Origin: Verrucomicrobiota bacterium
GTDB lineage: Bacteria; Verrucomicrobiota; Verrucomicrobiia; Opitutales; Intestinicryptomonadaceae
DNA: 64,000 bases
Direction: 5' to 3'
Assembly (NCBI GenBank): GCA_023450935.1
Contig: JAEXGH010000029.1
Coordinates: forward strand, 62,001 to 126,000
Below, piece after piece: positions 43,307 to 52,553 of this stretch. Within the stretch, counting starts at the first letter, position 1, and each line of letters opens with the position of its first letter. Under the pieces are notes generated by a model. It saw only the letters and a program-made list of their open reading frames with translations, was not told the DNA's origin and did no database searches. The position numbers and the translations under genes are program-made.

Positions 43307-44321
43307 GGCGGTTGTTGTAGAGGATAGACGACACCAACGACGCCAAAATCAGGAGCACGCCGAGCGTTCCCGTAACGGTTTCGGGGATTTCGCGGACAGT
43401 CGAGGCCAGCATTATGAAAGCGAGCGCGCCTATCGCCCAGTATGCGCCGTGGGTGAGAAATACGAGCTTTTCGAGCGTCTTTTTTTCCACGAGCAATATC
43501 GTTATCGACCTCACGAAGAACGCGCCTATTGTAAGTCCTATCGCAATCACGATGACATCGCGCGTGAGCGCGAACGCGCCGAGCACGCCGTCGAGCGAAA
43601 ACGACGCGTCGATGATCTCCAGATACAAAAACGCGACAAGTCCCGCGTGCCTGAGCGCAAATGCGTTTTTGTGCTGCGCCATTTTTTCGAGTTTTTCACT
43701 AATTCCGTGCACGAGCAGGTGGATTATTATTCCCGCGAAACCCGCAGCCAGCGATACGGCGCGTTTGTCGGTATCGATAAAAATCTGGATTGCCGCGACA
43801 GCCGCGGCGGTCACCAAGAGGGGGGCGAATTTTACGCGCCCTATTTTTTTCAAAAACTTTTCGGCGGGGGCAATCCAGTGCAGGTTTTTGTTGTTGTCGA
43901 ACATGAATTCGCAAAACAACATCAGCAGGAACGCGCCGCCAAACGACGAAATTCCGATGTGCGATTCCGCCAGATAGTATTCGTATTGCTCGGCGTCTGC
44001 CAACGCCATTTCCAGCACCCCGCCGCACGAGACGCCCGAAAAAATCGACACAATCAGTATCGGGAACACGAACCGCATTCCGAACACGGCAATGAGCACG
44101 CCCCACGTCAGAAAACGCCGCTGCCAGACGGGCGCCATATTTTTGAGCTTCGACGCGTTTATTACGGCGTTGTCGAAGCTCAGGCTGATTTCGAGCGCGG
44201 CGATTATTGCCGCCCCAAACACGAAGGCCATTCCCTTGCCCGCAACAACCTCTCCGCGCGCGAATGCAAGGCAGATGCCCAGAGTTAAAACGATAGCGTC
44301 AAGCCAGAAAAATTTTGCCAT
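43296..44321 (-). CDS. DUF475/TerC-like membrane protein
   Basis: A 341-residue membrane protein with about eight or nine helices. The acidic membrane motifs ALEISLSFDNAVINASKL and EIIDASFSLDGVLGAFAL are those of the DUF475 branch of the TerC superfamily, linked to metal ion transport or tellurite resistance. ATG 44321 (MAKFFWLDAIVL) is the usual start. The final codons and stop lie inside a long hairpin repeat. Confidence 0.88.
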   Translation of the reverse strand: MAKFFWLDAIVLTLGICLAFARGEVVAGKGMAFVFGAAIIAALEISLSFDNAVINASKLKNMAPVWQRRFLTWGVLIAVFGMRFVFPILIVSIFSGVSCGGVLEMALADAEQYEYYLAESHIGISSFGGAFLLMLFCEFMFDNNKNLHWIAPAEKFLKKIGRVKFAPLLVTAAAVAAIQIFIDTDKRAVSLAAGFAGIIIHLLVHGISEKLEKMAQHKNAFALRHAGLVAFLYLEIIDASFSLDGVLGAFALTRDVIVIAIGLTIGAFFVRSITILLVEKKTLEKLVFLTHGAYWAIGALAFIMLASTVREIPETVTGTLGVLLILASLVSSILYNNRQKA

Positions 44322-44377
44322 AGTGCATAGCATATTGTCGTGGGGAACGTTGAGTGGTTTGAAATGTTTTTGCGGGG

Positions 44378-45745
44378 CTAACGTATTTTGTCGTTGAGCG
44401 GGATTGCCTGCCCTTTGCGAAACATTGTAACTATGCCCGTGCTGGAGGAGATTACCAGAGCGACGCAGTCGGTCATCAGCGATATCGAATACGCCGCCGC
44501 GTGGCGCGAGCCGAGCCCCCCGGGAAGCTGGAGTTTGAAGTCGGGCGTGTGGATTAGCGTGCCCGCCGAAAGCATGATGCCGTTTTCGTCTATAATGAAT
44601 GCGCCGTCTATGAGCGAATACTCTTTGACTGTTTCGTCCATAAACGGATTGAGGATATTTCTGTCTTCGGGCTTGTAGCCGTTAAACGGATTGAGGATAA
44701 GCTGCTTGAGGTGCGGGGCAAGCTCGTTTTTGTTTCCGACCACGAACAGGCAACCTACGGGTTTGCCCTCGCGCCCCTCCACCGAAAGCTCCGTGGCCAA
44801 ATCGACAATGCGTTCAAGCACTTCTGGTTTGACGTTGTTCGGCAGGAGGTCTTTCTGCGAGAAAATGTCGGAGAAATGCTTGGAGATGTCCAGCATGACG
44901 ATTGAGTCTATGAGGTTGGAGTCTTTCATTCCGCCTATGCAGCAAACGCGGTCGGTAGTTTTGAAAATACCGCGGGTTAGCCCTATGATTATTGCGCTGC
45001 GCAGTTGCGAAAACCGTTCTTTGGAGAACGTGCGCACGTTAACGATGTCCCATGAGTCGGGTATGGGGAGCACTGCTCGTTCCGTCATCACGGCTATTTT
45101 GAGTTTGTCGAAGAATCCCGATATACTGGGGATTTCGTCGAAAACATCGCCTTGCAGCAGTATTGCGTTGCAGCCGGCGACTTTCGCGATTTTCGCCGCC
45201 GAGCGCATCAGCAGCGAATTTACTTTGACCTCGTTCTTCGGACGTGCCCTTTTTTTGTCGGCGTTCTGTTGCGCTCCGCCCGCGTTTAGCGCGTTCAGCA
45301 ACAGCGCGGAAAACTCCTTCAGCGACTGCGCCGCCCCGAGCTTTTCAGCCGTCTTGTTTTCCGAAAGCCCCCTGCTTAGCGTATTGAGCACGTTGAGGTA
45401 GGAGTCTACGTTTTCGTCGGAAATCAGAAGAAAAAGCGTGCGCGTTTTCGCGTAGGTTTCGTTTGCTCCACTGGGGAAAGTCAGCCCGTTGGGGCAGCGG
45501 CCGACCGCGAAGATGTATTTTTGTTTCAGACCCTTCACGCGCGTATGCGGCATGCAAATGCCGTTGTCGAGGTATGTGGGCATATTGCGTTCGCGGTCTA
45601 CTATGTTTGCCAAAACCGACTTTCTGAGATTTTCGGGAAGAAGCGATGCGGGTATTGTATTCAACAATTCTTCGAGTGCGCCGACAAGCGATTCGCTTCC
45701 GATGTCTACAATTCTCTTCTTCGACAAAAATCTCGTCAATTTCAT
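44378..45745 (-). CDS. Diadenylate cyclase (c-di-AMP synthase) with N-terminal PTS EIIA-like domain
   Basis: A 455-residue cytosolic protein. Residues about 1-160 resemble PTS EIIA (fructose/Ntr type), with the phosphorylatable His in ICMPHTRVKG. The middle (about 180-300) looks like a pyruvate-kinase C-terminal-type domain. Residues about 300-455 form a DisA_N/DAC domain with the DGA motif (LIDGAFIIDENG) and a GSRHAAA motif in place of the usual GTRHRAA. It probably makes c-di-AMP under PTS control. The start lies 1 base after the nuoA stop, so the two are co-translated. HPr is encoded at 53056. Confidence 0.85.
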   Translation of the reverse strand: MKLTRFLSKKRIVDIGSESLVGALEELLNTIPASLLPENLRKSVLANIVDRERNMPTYLDNGICMPHTRVKGLKQKYIFAVGRCPNGLTFPSGANETYAKTRTLFLLISDENVDSYLNVLNTLSRGLSENKTAEKLGAAQSLKEFSALLLNALNAGGAQQNADKKRARPKNEVKVNSLLMRSAAKIAKVAGCNAILLQGDVFDEIPSISGFFDKLKIAVMTERAVLPIPDSWDIVNVRTFSKERFSQLRSAIIIGLTRGIFKTTDRVCCIGGMKDSNLIDSIVMLDISKHFSDIFSQKDLLPNNVKPEVLERIVDLATELSVEGREGKPVGCLFVVGNKNELAPHLKQLILNPFNGYKPEDRNILNPFMDETVKEYSLIDGAFIIDENGIMLSAGTLIHTPDFKLQLPGGLGSRHAAAYSISLMTDCVALVISSSTGIVTMFRKGQAIPLNDKIR

Positions 45746-45746
45746 C

Positions 45747-46127
45747 TCAGTTAGATTTCGGTATGTTCCAGTTCAGTGCGTCTTTCTTTATTTCGTAAAC
45801 AATTCCCGCGCATAAAACCGCGAGGAAGAACAGCACGGGCAACAACATGGAAGCCGCCGCAACTTTCGGGTAGCTGATTGCAATCGGCAGCAGGAAAACC
45901 ACTTCGATGTCGAATACCACAAACAGCATTGCCACAAGGTAGAATTTTGCGCCGTAGCGCGTATGCGGGCGGCCTTCGGGCGCGATACCGCATTCGTAGG
46001 CGGAGTCTTTTAGTTTGTTCGTTTTTGCTCTCTGCCCGAAAATGTGGCTTGCCGCTATAATCGCCAACGGCAGCGACACCGCGACTATTATTTGAATCAG
46101 CACGGGTATGTAATTAGACAATTCCAT
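45747..46127 (-). CDS. nuoA: NADH-quinone oxidoreductase subunit A (orphan)
   Basis: A 126-residue membrane protein with three helices and the NuoA signatures AYECGIAPEGRPHTRYGAKF and VAMLFVVFDIEVVFLLP. It normally heads the nuo operon, but no nuoB follows; the next gene is the diadenylate cyclase, 1 base away. The rest of complex I must be elsewhere, or this is a separate copy. ATG 46127 (MELSNYIPV) fits the family start; the frame extends to 46142. Confidence 0.9.
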   Translation of the reverse strand: MELSNYIPVLIQIIVAVSLPLAIIAASHIFGQRAKTNKLKDSAYECGIAPEGRPHTRYGAKFYLVAMLFVVFDIEVVFLLPIAISYPKVAAASMLLPVLFFLAVLCAGIVYEIKKDALNWNIPKSN

Positions 46128-46290
46128 AACTACTCCAAACATTTCACATTATTTTGAAATTGCAATTTTTTTTTGCCGAATTTTTTGCGTTTTCGCCTTG
46201 CCAAACACGCATTGGCTGCTGGCGGCGCGGGCGTAGGCAAGCGGCGCGCTTTTGGGCGCGAGAGACCGTTTTTTTGCGCATGCCGAAAGC

Positions 46291-46319
46291 AAAAGCGCGG
46301 CCGAATTCCGACCGCGCTT
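46291..46319 (-). terminator. Terminator after the Gfo/Idh gene at 46344
   Basis: On the minus strand GAAGCGCGGTCGG and CCGCGCTTTT form a stem of about 10 bp around GAATTC, ending in a short T-run. The gap 46143-46290 shows no gene. Confidence 0.7.
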
Positions 46320-46343
46320 CGTCTTGAAAAGCTGCGTTTTTTA

Positions 46344-47531
46344 TTACGAAAGCTTGACGTCTTCCCACGCGCCTTCCTTTGCGTTGCTTTTGAGCGACGC
46401 ATCGACGAACGCCAATCCCATTCTGCCGTCCAGAACTGTGGCGTAGCGCGTGTGGTCATACGAGAATTTTTCGCCCCTCTTCCAAGCGCGAATGTCTTTT
46501 TCGAACTCTCTGTGCAGGCGCGCGTAGGCGTCGTGGAAGCCTTCGGGGTGTCCGGAGGGAATGCGCGGCTCTTTGAGTATGTATTCCGGAACGTCTCCGA
46601 GGAAACCGTCGTTGGCTTCAACGCCGCCGCGCCAGTATACTCTATCGGGCTGTCCGGGAAGCATAATGGTGACCTTTTCGGGCTCTTCCTGACGCCACAT
46701 AAGCGTGCCCTTTGTGCCAGCAACCTCGATTGCCATGTCGTTTTTATGCCCTATGCAGATTTGCGACGCCCTTACCATGCCCTTTGCGCCGTTGGAGAGC
46801 TGGCAATAAACCGTTGCATGATCGTCGAGCAGGCGGCTTTTTACGAACGTTTCCATATGGGCGGAAACGCGCGTGACGTCCAAGCCCGTGACGAAGCGCA
46901 ACTGCATCAAAGCGTGCGTGCCGATATCGCCCAAGCAGAGCGAGCCGCCCGAACGTTTGGGGTCGGTTCTCCAGTCGGCGCCCGTGTCGCCGCCCTGTTT
47001 TTCAATCTTGCTTGCAAGCCAGCCCTGAATGTAGGACGAATCAACCCAGCGAATGTCGCCGAGCAGTCCGCTCGTAACCACGAAGCGCGAGAACCACGAA
47101 GTCCAGTGCCCGAGGTATGTGTGCGCAACCGCGAACGGAAGCCCCTTCGCCGTGGCCGCAGCAACAAGCTGGTCGGCCTGTTCGAGGTTGATTGTGAGCG
47201 GTTTCTCGCACATTACGGGGATTCCCGCTTCGATTGCCTTCATGGCGGGGTCGAAGTGGACGAAATTGGGGGTTACGATAAGGATATAGTCAAGCCGCTG
47301 ATCTTCGGGCAGGTTTTTCTGGTCGTTAATCATATCCACATACGACGGATAGCCCTTGATGGGATACGGCCAGTTTTCGGCTTCCTTCATCGCCACTTCG
47401 GGATTCGGGTGCAGAGCCGCCGCCACAACTCTGCGCGTGCCGTCTGAATGGATTGCTTTCTGGTGGGGCTGTGCGATAAACGCGCCGCAACCGCCGCCTA
47501 CTAAACCTACGTTCAAGGGTCTGTTAGACAT
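46344..47531 (-). CDS. Gfo/Idh/MocA-family oxidoreductase (cytosolic)
   Basis: A 395-residue NAD(P)-dependent dehydrogenase-like protein. The Rossmann motif GLVGGGCGAF is at about residues 9-18, the EKP motif is MCEKPLT, and the catalytic His region is GDIGTHALMQL. No signal peptide is present. Members oxidise or epimerise sugars and cyclitols. The substrate is unknown. It is a single gene ending in a terminator, distinct from the exported relative at 19425. Confidence 0.9.
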   Translation of the reverse strand: MSNRPLNVGLVGGGCGAFIAQPHQKAIHSDGTRRVVAAALHPNPEVAMKEAENWPYPIKGYPSYVDMINDQKNLPEDQRLDYILIVTPNFVHFDPAMKAIEAGIPVMCEKPLTINLEQADQLVAAATAKGLPFAVAHTYLGHWTSWFSRFVVTSGLLGDIRWVDSSYIQGWLASKIEKQGGDTGADWRTDPKRSGGSLCLGDIGTHALMQLRFVTGLDVTRVSAHMETFVKSRLLDDHATVYCQLSNGAKGMVRASQICIGHKNDMAIEVAGTKGTLMWRQEEPEKVTIMLPGQPDRVYWRGGVEANDGFLGDVPEYILKEPRIPSGHPEGFHDAYARLHREFEKDIRAWKRGEKFSYDHTRYATVLDGRMGLAFVDASLKSNAKEGAWEDVKLS

Positions 47532-47787
47532 TTCTGTTTTCCTTTATTAAGTTATTATTCGATTTTTTTGCCCGCCGAAAACCCTCCCCTTTGCGGAACT
47601 TTTTTCGGAAAGCGAATTTGTTTTCCGAAGCAGTGTCGCGCGTTTCGGCTCTTTTTTCAACCATTTTTTACACATTTTTACGCGCTCTTTGCCGAATTCA
47701 AAGAAGGATAACCGCGTCGTTCGATCTGCGGCTGTTAAGATTTTCGCGATTCGGGCGATTAACTCCGACGAAATCTTTTTTCACGAT

Positions 47788-49101
47788 ATGAACACGAAAA
47801 TCAAATCGATATTTGCGCGCGAAATTTTGGATTCGCGCGGGAACCCGACTGTCGAAACGCGCGTAGAACTTGAATGCGGAATCGGCGCGAAGGCCTCCGT
47901 CCCGTCGGGGGCTTCCACGGGCAAGTGCGAGGCAGTAGAGCTGCGCGACGGCTCTCTCAAGGGCAAATGCGCAAAGCGTTTCGACAGTCGCAGGTTCGGC
48001 GGCAAGGGCGTTCTCAAGGCGGTTTCGAACGTAAACGGCGCGATTGCTGACGCGCTCGCGGGGCACGACGTTTTCGACCAGCGCGGAATTGACCGCGCCA
48101 TGATTGACTTGGACGGCACGCCCGACAAGTCGCGCTTGGGCGCGAACGCAATACTGTCGGTTTCAATGGCGGTTTGCAGGGCGGCGGCGCATGCGCTGGG
48201 GATTCCGCTTTTCAGATACATCGGCGGGGCGAATGCCCACGCGCTCCCGATGCCGATGATGAACGTAATAAACGCGGGCGCGCACAGCGACGCTCCGGTT
48301 GACATTCAGGAATTCATGATTGTCCCCGTCGGCGCAAAAAATATAACCGACGCCGTGAGAATGGGTTGCGAGGTTTTCCATTCGCTGAAGTCGGTTCTGC
48401 GCCGCAAGGGGCAGCCAACCGCGGTCGGCGACGAGGGCGGCTTCGCCCCGAATCTCGCTTCCGCTCCCGAGATGATTGAAAGCATTGCCGCCGCCTGCAA
48501 AGACGCGGGCTACAAGTTCGGCAAAGACATTGCAATGGCTCTCGACGTTGCTTCAAGCGAATTTTTCGACGAGCGGAAGCGGCGGTATGTCTTCAGAAAA
48601 TCGACGGGGGAATCGCTGACTTCTTCGGAGATGGTTGCCTACCTGCGCGGGTTAAAGGCGAAGTATCCGATAGTCTCCATTGAAGACGGCTGCGCGGAAA
48701 ACGATTGGGCAGGCTGGCGCGAACTCACGCGGGAGCTCGGTTCTACAACTCAACTTGTAGGCGACGACCTCTTCGTTACAAACGCCCGTATTTTACAACG
48801 CGGCATCGACGAAAACATAGCCAACTCAATTCTCATAAAACCCAACCAAATCGGCACAATCACCGAAACTCTCCAGACAATAGAGCTCGCCAAAACGCAT
48901 AAATACGCCTGCGTGATATCGCACCGCTCGGGCGAGACCGACGACGACTTCATTGCCGATTTAGCCGTTGCCGTAAACTCGGGGCAGATAAAAACAGGCT
49001 CGCTCTCGCGCGGCGAACGCACCGCAAAATACAACCGCCTCACCCAAATATTTTATGATTCCGAAAGTGGCGTAGATTGGCTGAAGCCAATACTACTTTG
49101 A
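47788..49101 (+). CDS. eno: Enolase
   Basis: A 437-residue enolase. The N-terminal AREILDSRGNPTVE, the SGAS loop, GDEGGFAPN, the Mg ligand region SIEDG and the catalytic Lys in LIKPNQIGT are present, followed by the SHRSGETDD loop. It converts 2-phosphoglycerate to phosphoenolpyruvate. The last about 12 codons, encoding SESGVDWLKPILL and the stop, lie inside an intergenic hairpin repeat, so the usual enolase C-terminus is replaced. ATG 47788 (MNTKIKSIFA) is the conserved start. Confidence 0.96.
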   Translation: MNTKIKSIFAREILDSRGNPTVETRVELECGIGAKASVPSGASTGKCEAVELRDGSLKGKCAKRFDSRRFGGKGVLKAVSNVNGAIADALAGHDVFDQRGIDRAMIDLDGTPDKSRLGANAILSVSMAVCRAAAHALGIPLFRYIGGANAHALPMPMMNVINAGAHSDAPVDIQEFMIVPVGAKNITDAVRMGCEVFHSLKSVLRRKGQPTAVGDEGGFAPNLASAPEMIESIAAACKDAGYKFGKDIAMALDVASSEFFDERKRRYVFRKSTGESLTSSEMVAYLRGLKAKYPIVSIEDGCAENDWAGWRELTRELGSTTQLVGDDLFVTNARILQRGIDENIANSILIKPNQIGTITETLQTIELAKTHKYACVISHRSGETDDDFIADLAVAVNSGQIKTGSLSRGERTAKYNRLTQIFYDSESGVDWLKPILL

Positions 49102-49540
49102 CTCAAGTTAAAGTTTTTTTATATGTTGGGAAGCGGCGTTTTTTAACTTTCCTAAAGCGGCGCGTATTGAACTTTGTTCAATGACGCTTTACATACGAAT
49201 TAAAGCTACGCTATTTTAATCAGCGAACAAAGGCGTATTGGCTTTTGCCAATCGCCGCCACTTTAAGTTAAAAAGCGCGAGGCTCTAGGGAGGACTTGAG
49301 GCTTTAGCGCGTTCCTATCGTCGCTATGCTCTTAGCTTCGCCAATTCAAGGTAGACGGGCTGAAGCCAATGTTGCTTTACTTTAATCAATAATCAAAGGC
49401 ACATCGGTTTACCGATTGCCGCCACTTTCGGAAACATAAAAAAATGCCCGAGAGCGTTTCTTTCGGCGGTTTTTTTATAAAAACTTTAACCCCAAAGCAA
49501 AGGCGCATTGAACAAAGTTCAATCGCCGCCACTTTAGGAA
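49061..49540 (+). repeat. Cluster E: hairpin repeats downstream of enolase
   Basis: The 499 bases between enolase and the next gene have no gene. Small hairpin units are at about 49061-49104 (overlapping the enolase stop), 49151-49192, 49226-49265, 49392-49432 and 49495-49537. A partial unit lies near 49350 and one end of the long-hairpin family (GCCCGAGAGCGTTT) at 49443-49479. Tips differ: ATTGAAC/GTTCAAT twice, ATTGGC/GCCAAT and ATCGG/CCGAT. Confidence 0.85.
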
Positions 49541-49600
49541 AGTCAAAAAACGCGCTTTTAAATTTGACTATGGGGGCGAATCGGATTCTATAATCGCGTT

Positions 49601-51301
49601 ATGATGAGAGTTATTTTCGCCGTGGTAGTTGTGCTTTTTGGTGGCGTTGCTTTTGCAAATTCGTTGCCCGAACTGCCCGACTTCCCAAAACAGATTTTGA
49701 CGAAAATTCAGATAGGACAGGCTCTTTCGGAGGATTCGGAGGAAACTTGGCAGACGCTTGCCCAGTCGCTTAAACAGAAGGCTCTCGGGGAGGCGAAGGC
49801 GGATAAATTCGACGATGCGGCGGGGAACCTCTACGCGGGTATGCTGGCTGATATGTTCGCAAAAAACGCCGCCGGTATGCCGAAGGAATTGAAGAGGATA
49901 CTCCTCGAAAATATGCCCGCGTTTTTCGATTTTTACGAGACTCTTGCCGAAACGGATTCTGTGGGCGAGGTGTTGTCGGTTCTTTCGAAAATCTATGCAA
50001 ACCAGCCCGCGCAGACAAAAAAATATTTGCGCGCGGCAATGGCGTTGTCGCTCGTCTACGATACCGCGCTGCCTTCGGATTGGCCGAATTGCGACGTTCC
50101 CGATGAGCCCGCGCAGATTGCCAACGCGCAGGAAGTCTTCCTTTATTTTACGATGCGCGGCGGCAAGCTGGCTTTCGATATGTCGAAAATGACGGTCGGA
50201 GAACTCGTTTTTATGACGGCGGTTGCGGGGCCGGTATCGGAGCTTGAATTTGTCGCGGAGGACAACTTTTCTCCCACGAAAATCGAGAACGCGGTAAACG
50301 CCGTTCGGCTCGATGCGCGCGGCGGCAAAAAAAAGTGGGAGGAAAAATCCTTCACGCTTGAAAATCTGAGAAAGTTGGGCGGCACGCAGCACGAACGCGT
50401 CTACTACGCATGGAGGGTGGCAAATGCAAACGGTGTCCCGTGCCTTTTCTTCCACGAAAATTCGAAAAACTCAACGCATACTTGGCTTGCGTATATGGCA
50501 GAAGACGGCACTTGGAGGACGGACGTGTTCAGGGACAGGGCGGCGAAGTCCGGCTTCGGCGCGCCGCTTAATCCGCAGACGTGGAAGCCCGTTTCGGATT
50601 TCGACATGCGCAGGCTTCAGAAACGCGAAACGGTTTCGAAAACGTCGGCAGAGAGCATTGTTTCGGCGAGGCTTGCAAATGCGTTTTTGGAGGCGGGCGA
50701 TTTAAAAAACGCGCGCGCGTTCGCCCAAAAGGCGGTAGATTTAGACCCCGAAAACTGGCGCGCCTATCCGGTTCTGATTTCGGCTTCGGCGCGTTCGGGG
50801 GCGTCTTCAAGCGAAATCGACGCGCTCTACATGCAAAGTATTCGGGCGTTTGAAAAGTATCCGTTGCAGGCGGTAAAAATGCTCAACTACTACCGCGCCA
50901 ACCTTGTCGCGCGCAGGCGCGCTCAGGAGGCAGACGCGATGTTTATGGCGGCGGTAAAGCCACATTTCAGAACGCGCCCCGCGGAGGCTCTGATTATGTT
51001 CGACGGGGTGTTTTTGGATATGGTTTCGCGTCAGAAAAACAATGCGGGCGTATTTTCGCTTTTCAATTCGGTTTTGCGCAGCTCCTCAAAAGTTCCCGAG
51101 CAGTTCGCGGAATACATAGCAATTCCGCTTGCAAAGTATTTTTGGGACAAGGGCGATTCGAAATCGGCGGTGAAGGTTTTGAAGCTTGCCGAGAACGCCG
51201 CGCGTTCGTCCAAAAAAACGGGCGAAAAGCTTGGGCAAATGCGCGCCGACTATGAGGCGGAGTTGAAGACTCAGCACGCCAAAAAGAAAACCGATTTATA
51301 G
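49601..51301 (+). CDS. Exported protein with degenerate transglutaminase-like core and TPR-like tail
   Basis: A 566-residue protein with a signal peptide (about 1-20). Residues about 240-330 resemble a transglutaminase-like core: the His and Asp positions are visible in STHTWLAYM and DGTWRTDVFRD. The position expected to hold the catalytic Cys reads GGTQHERVYYAW, with Gln/His, so activity is doubtful. The C-terminal half is helical and TPR-like. lpxK starts 8 bases after the stop, so the two may be co-transcribed. Confidence 0.65.
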   Translation: MMRVIFAVVVVLFGGVAFANSLPELPDFPKQILTKIQIGQALSEDSEETWQTLAQSLKQKALGEAKADKFDDAAGNLYAGMLADMFAKNAAGMPKELKRILLENMPAFFDFYETLAETDSVGEVLSVLSKIYANQPAQTKKYLRAAMALSLVYDTALPSDWPNCDVPDEPAQIANAQEVFLYFTMRGGKLAFDMSKMTVGELVFMTAVAGPVSELEFVAEDNFSPTKIENAVNAVRLDARGGKKKWEEKSFTLENLRKLGGTQHERVYYAWRVANANGVPCLFFHENSKNSTHTWLAYMAEDGTWRTDVFRDRAAKSGFGAPLNPQTWKPVSDFDMRRLQKRETVSKTSAESIVSARLANAFLEAGDLKNARAFAQKAVDLDPENWRAYPVLISASARSGASSSEIDALYMQSIRAFEKYPLQAVKMLNYYRANLVARRRAQEADAMFMAAVKPHFRTRPAEALIMFDGVFLDMVSRQKNNAGVFSLFNSVLRSSSKVPEQFAEYIAIPLAKYFWDKGDSKSAVKVLKLAENAARSSKKTGEKLGQMRADYEAELKTQHAKKKTDL

Positions 51302-51309
51302 GACGCGCT

Positions 51310-52533
51310 TTGGCATTTTTCTACGACATTCTCTCGAAGGCAAAGCATACCGCCCAGCGCATAGCGAATTTTACCGCCGACGTAATCTACGACCGCGCCG
51401 ACGGTTTCACCGCGGTTGTCTACGGGGGGTTGCTATACCTCTTCTCCTTTGCGTTCGAGGCGATAGCAAGGCTGCGTTTTTACCTTTACGACAACCGCAT
51501 TTTTAGAGACGCCCAGCTGGGGTGTCTGGTTGTGGTGGTCGGTAATTTGACGGTAGGCGGCACGGGGAAGACGCCGATTGTGGAAAAAATTGCGCGGTCG
51601 CTCGCCGACAAGGGGCGCAGGGTGGCGATTTTAAGCAGGGGCTACAAAAGCAAGTCGGACAGTCTGCCGCGCAAAATTTTGCGCTGGTTCACGCACGGGG
51701 AGTCGCCGAAGCCGCGCGTAGTTTCCGACGGTAAGCGCGTATTGCTCGACTCCTCTGTTGCCGGCGACGAGCCGTTTATGCTTGCGCGCAATCTCCCCGG
51801 AGTCATCGTGATTGTGGACAAAAACAGGGTTAGGGCGGGGCACTACGCTGTTTCGGAATTCGGTGCCGACACTCTCGTTTTGGACGACGGTTTCCAGTAT
51901 TTGCCGCTGAAGGGCCAGATTCAACTGCTGCTTGTCGATAAGACAAATCCGTTCGGCAACAAACGCCTGCTGCCGCGCGGTATTTTGCGCGAGCCCGTTT
52001 CGCACCTCAAAAGGGCGTCGTATATTTTTTTGACGAAATCCGACGGCGAAAAGGATTTCGAGTTGGAGCAGACAATCCGCAAGTTCAACAAGACGGCGGA
52101 GATTATCGAGTGCTCGCACAGGCTGCGCTACTTGGTCGATTTTTCAAACGGAGGGAAGTCGGAGCTGTCGGTTTTAAATGGGCGGAAAGTCGCGTGTTTT
52201 TCCGCCATTGCCGCCCCCGAGAGCTTCGAGCGTTTCCTGCGCGAGCTGGGCGCAAAACTCGTTTTCAAAAAGCGGTTTCTCGACCACCACAAGTTTTCCG
52301 AATCGGAGCTTGACTCGGTTTTTGCCTCCGCCAAGCGCGCGGGCGCCGAGTTTGTCGTTACTACCGAAAAGGATTCCGTGCGCATAGACACCGCCTACAA
52401 AGCGGCGTTGCCATTCTTTTACACCAAGCTTGAAATCGACATTCTAAACGGCGCTCAGGACTTCGAAAACGCCGTTGAGCGCATTTGTTTCCCGAAACGC
52501 AAAGCAGACGAACGCAAGAAGGACATCGCCTGA
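51310..52533 (+). CDS. lpxK: Tetraacyldisaccharide 4'-kinase
   Basis: A 407-residue inner-membrane kinase that adds the 4' phosphate to the lipid A precursor. An N-terminal membrane helix is followed by the P-loop NLTVGGTGKTPIVE. LVLDDGFQYLPL and the FCAIAAPESF-like segment (CFSAIAAPESF) are typical. The RFLRELGAKL and TTEKDSVRI regions follow. The start is a TTG at 51310. Presence implies a lipid A-bearing outer membrane. Confidence 0.92.
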   Translation: MAFFYDILSKAKHTAQRIANFTADVIYDRADGFTAVVYGGLLYLFSFAFEAIARLRFYLYDNRIFRDAQLGCLVVVVGNLTVGGTGKTPIVEKIARSLADKGRRVAILSRGYKSKSDSLPRKILRWFTHGESPKPRVVSDGKRVLLDSSVAGDEPFMLARNLPGVIVIVDKNRVRAGHYAVSEFGADTLVLDDGFQYLPLKGQIQLLLVDKTNPFGNKRLLPRGILREPVSHLKRASYIFLTKSDGEKDFELEQTIRKFNKTAEIIECSHRLRYLVDFSNGGKSELSVLNGRKVACFSAIAAPESFERFLRELGAKLVFKKRFLDHHKFSESELDSVFASAKRAGAEFVVTTEKDSVRIDTAYKAALPFFYTKLEIDILNGAQDFENAVERICFPKRKADERKKDIA

Positions 52534-52553
52534 TTCGGGCATTCATGCGCGCT

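Noticed and set aside
43305..44288. 327-codon plus-strand frame
   Set aside because: Antisense of the DUF475 gene; the product is rich in His, Arg and Glu with no domain.
46173..47447. 424-codon plus-strand frame
   Set aside because: Antisense of the cytosolic Gfo/Idh/MocA gene, crossing its terminator.
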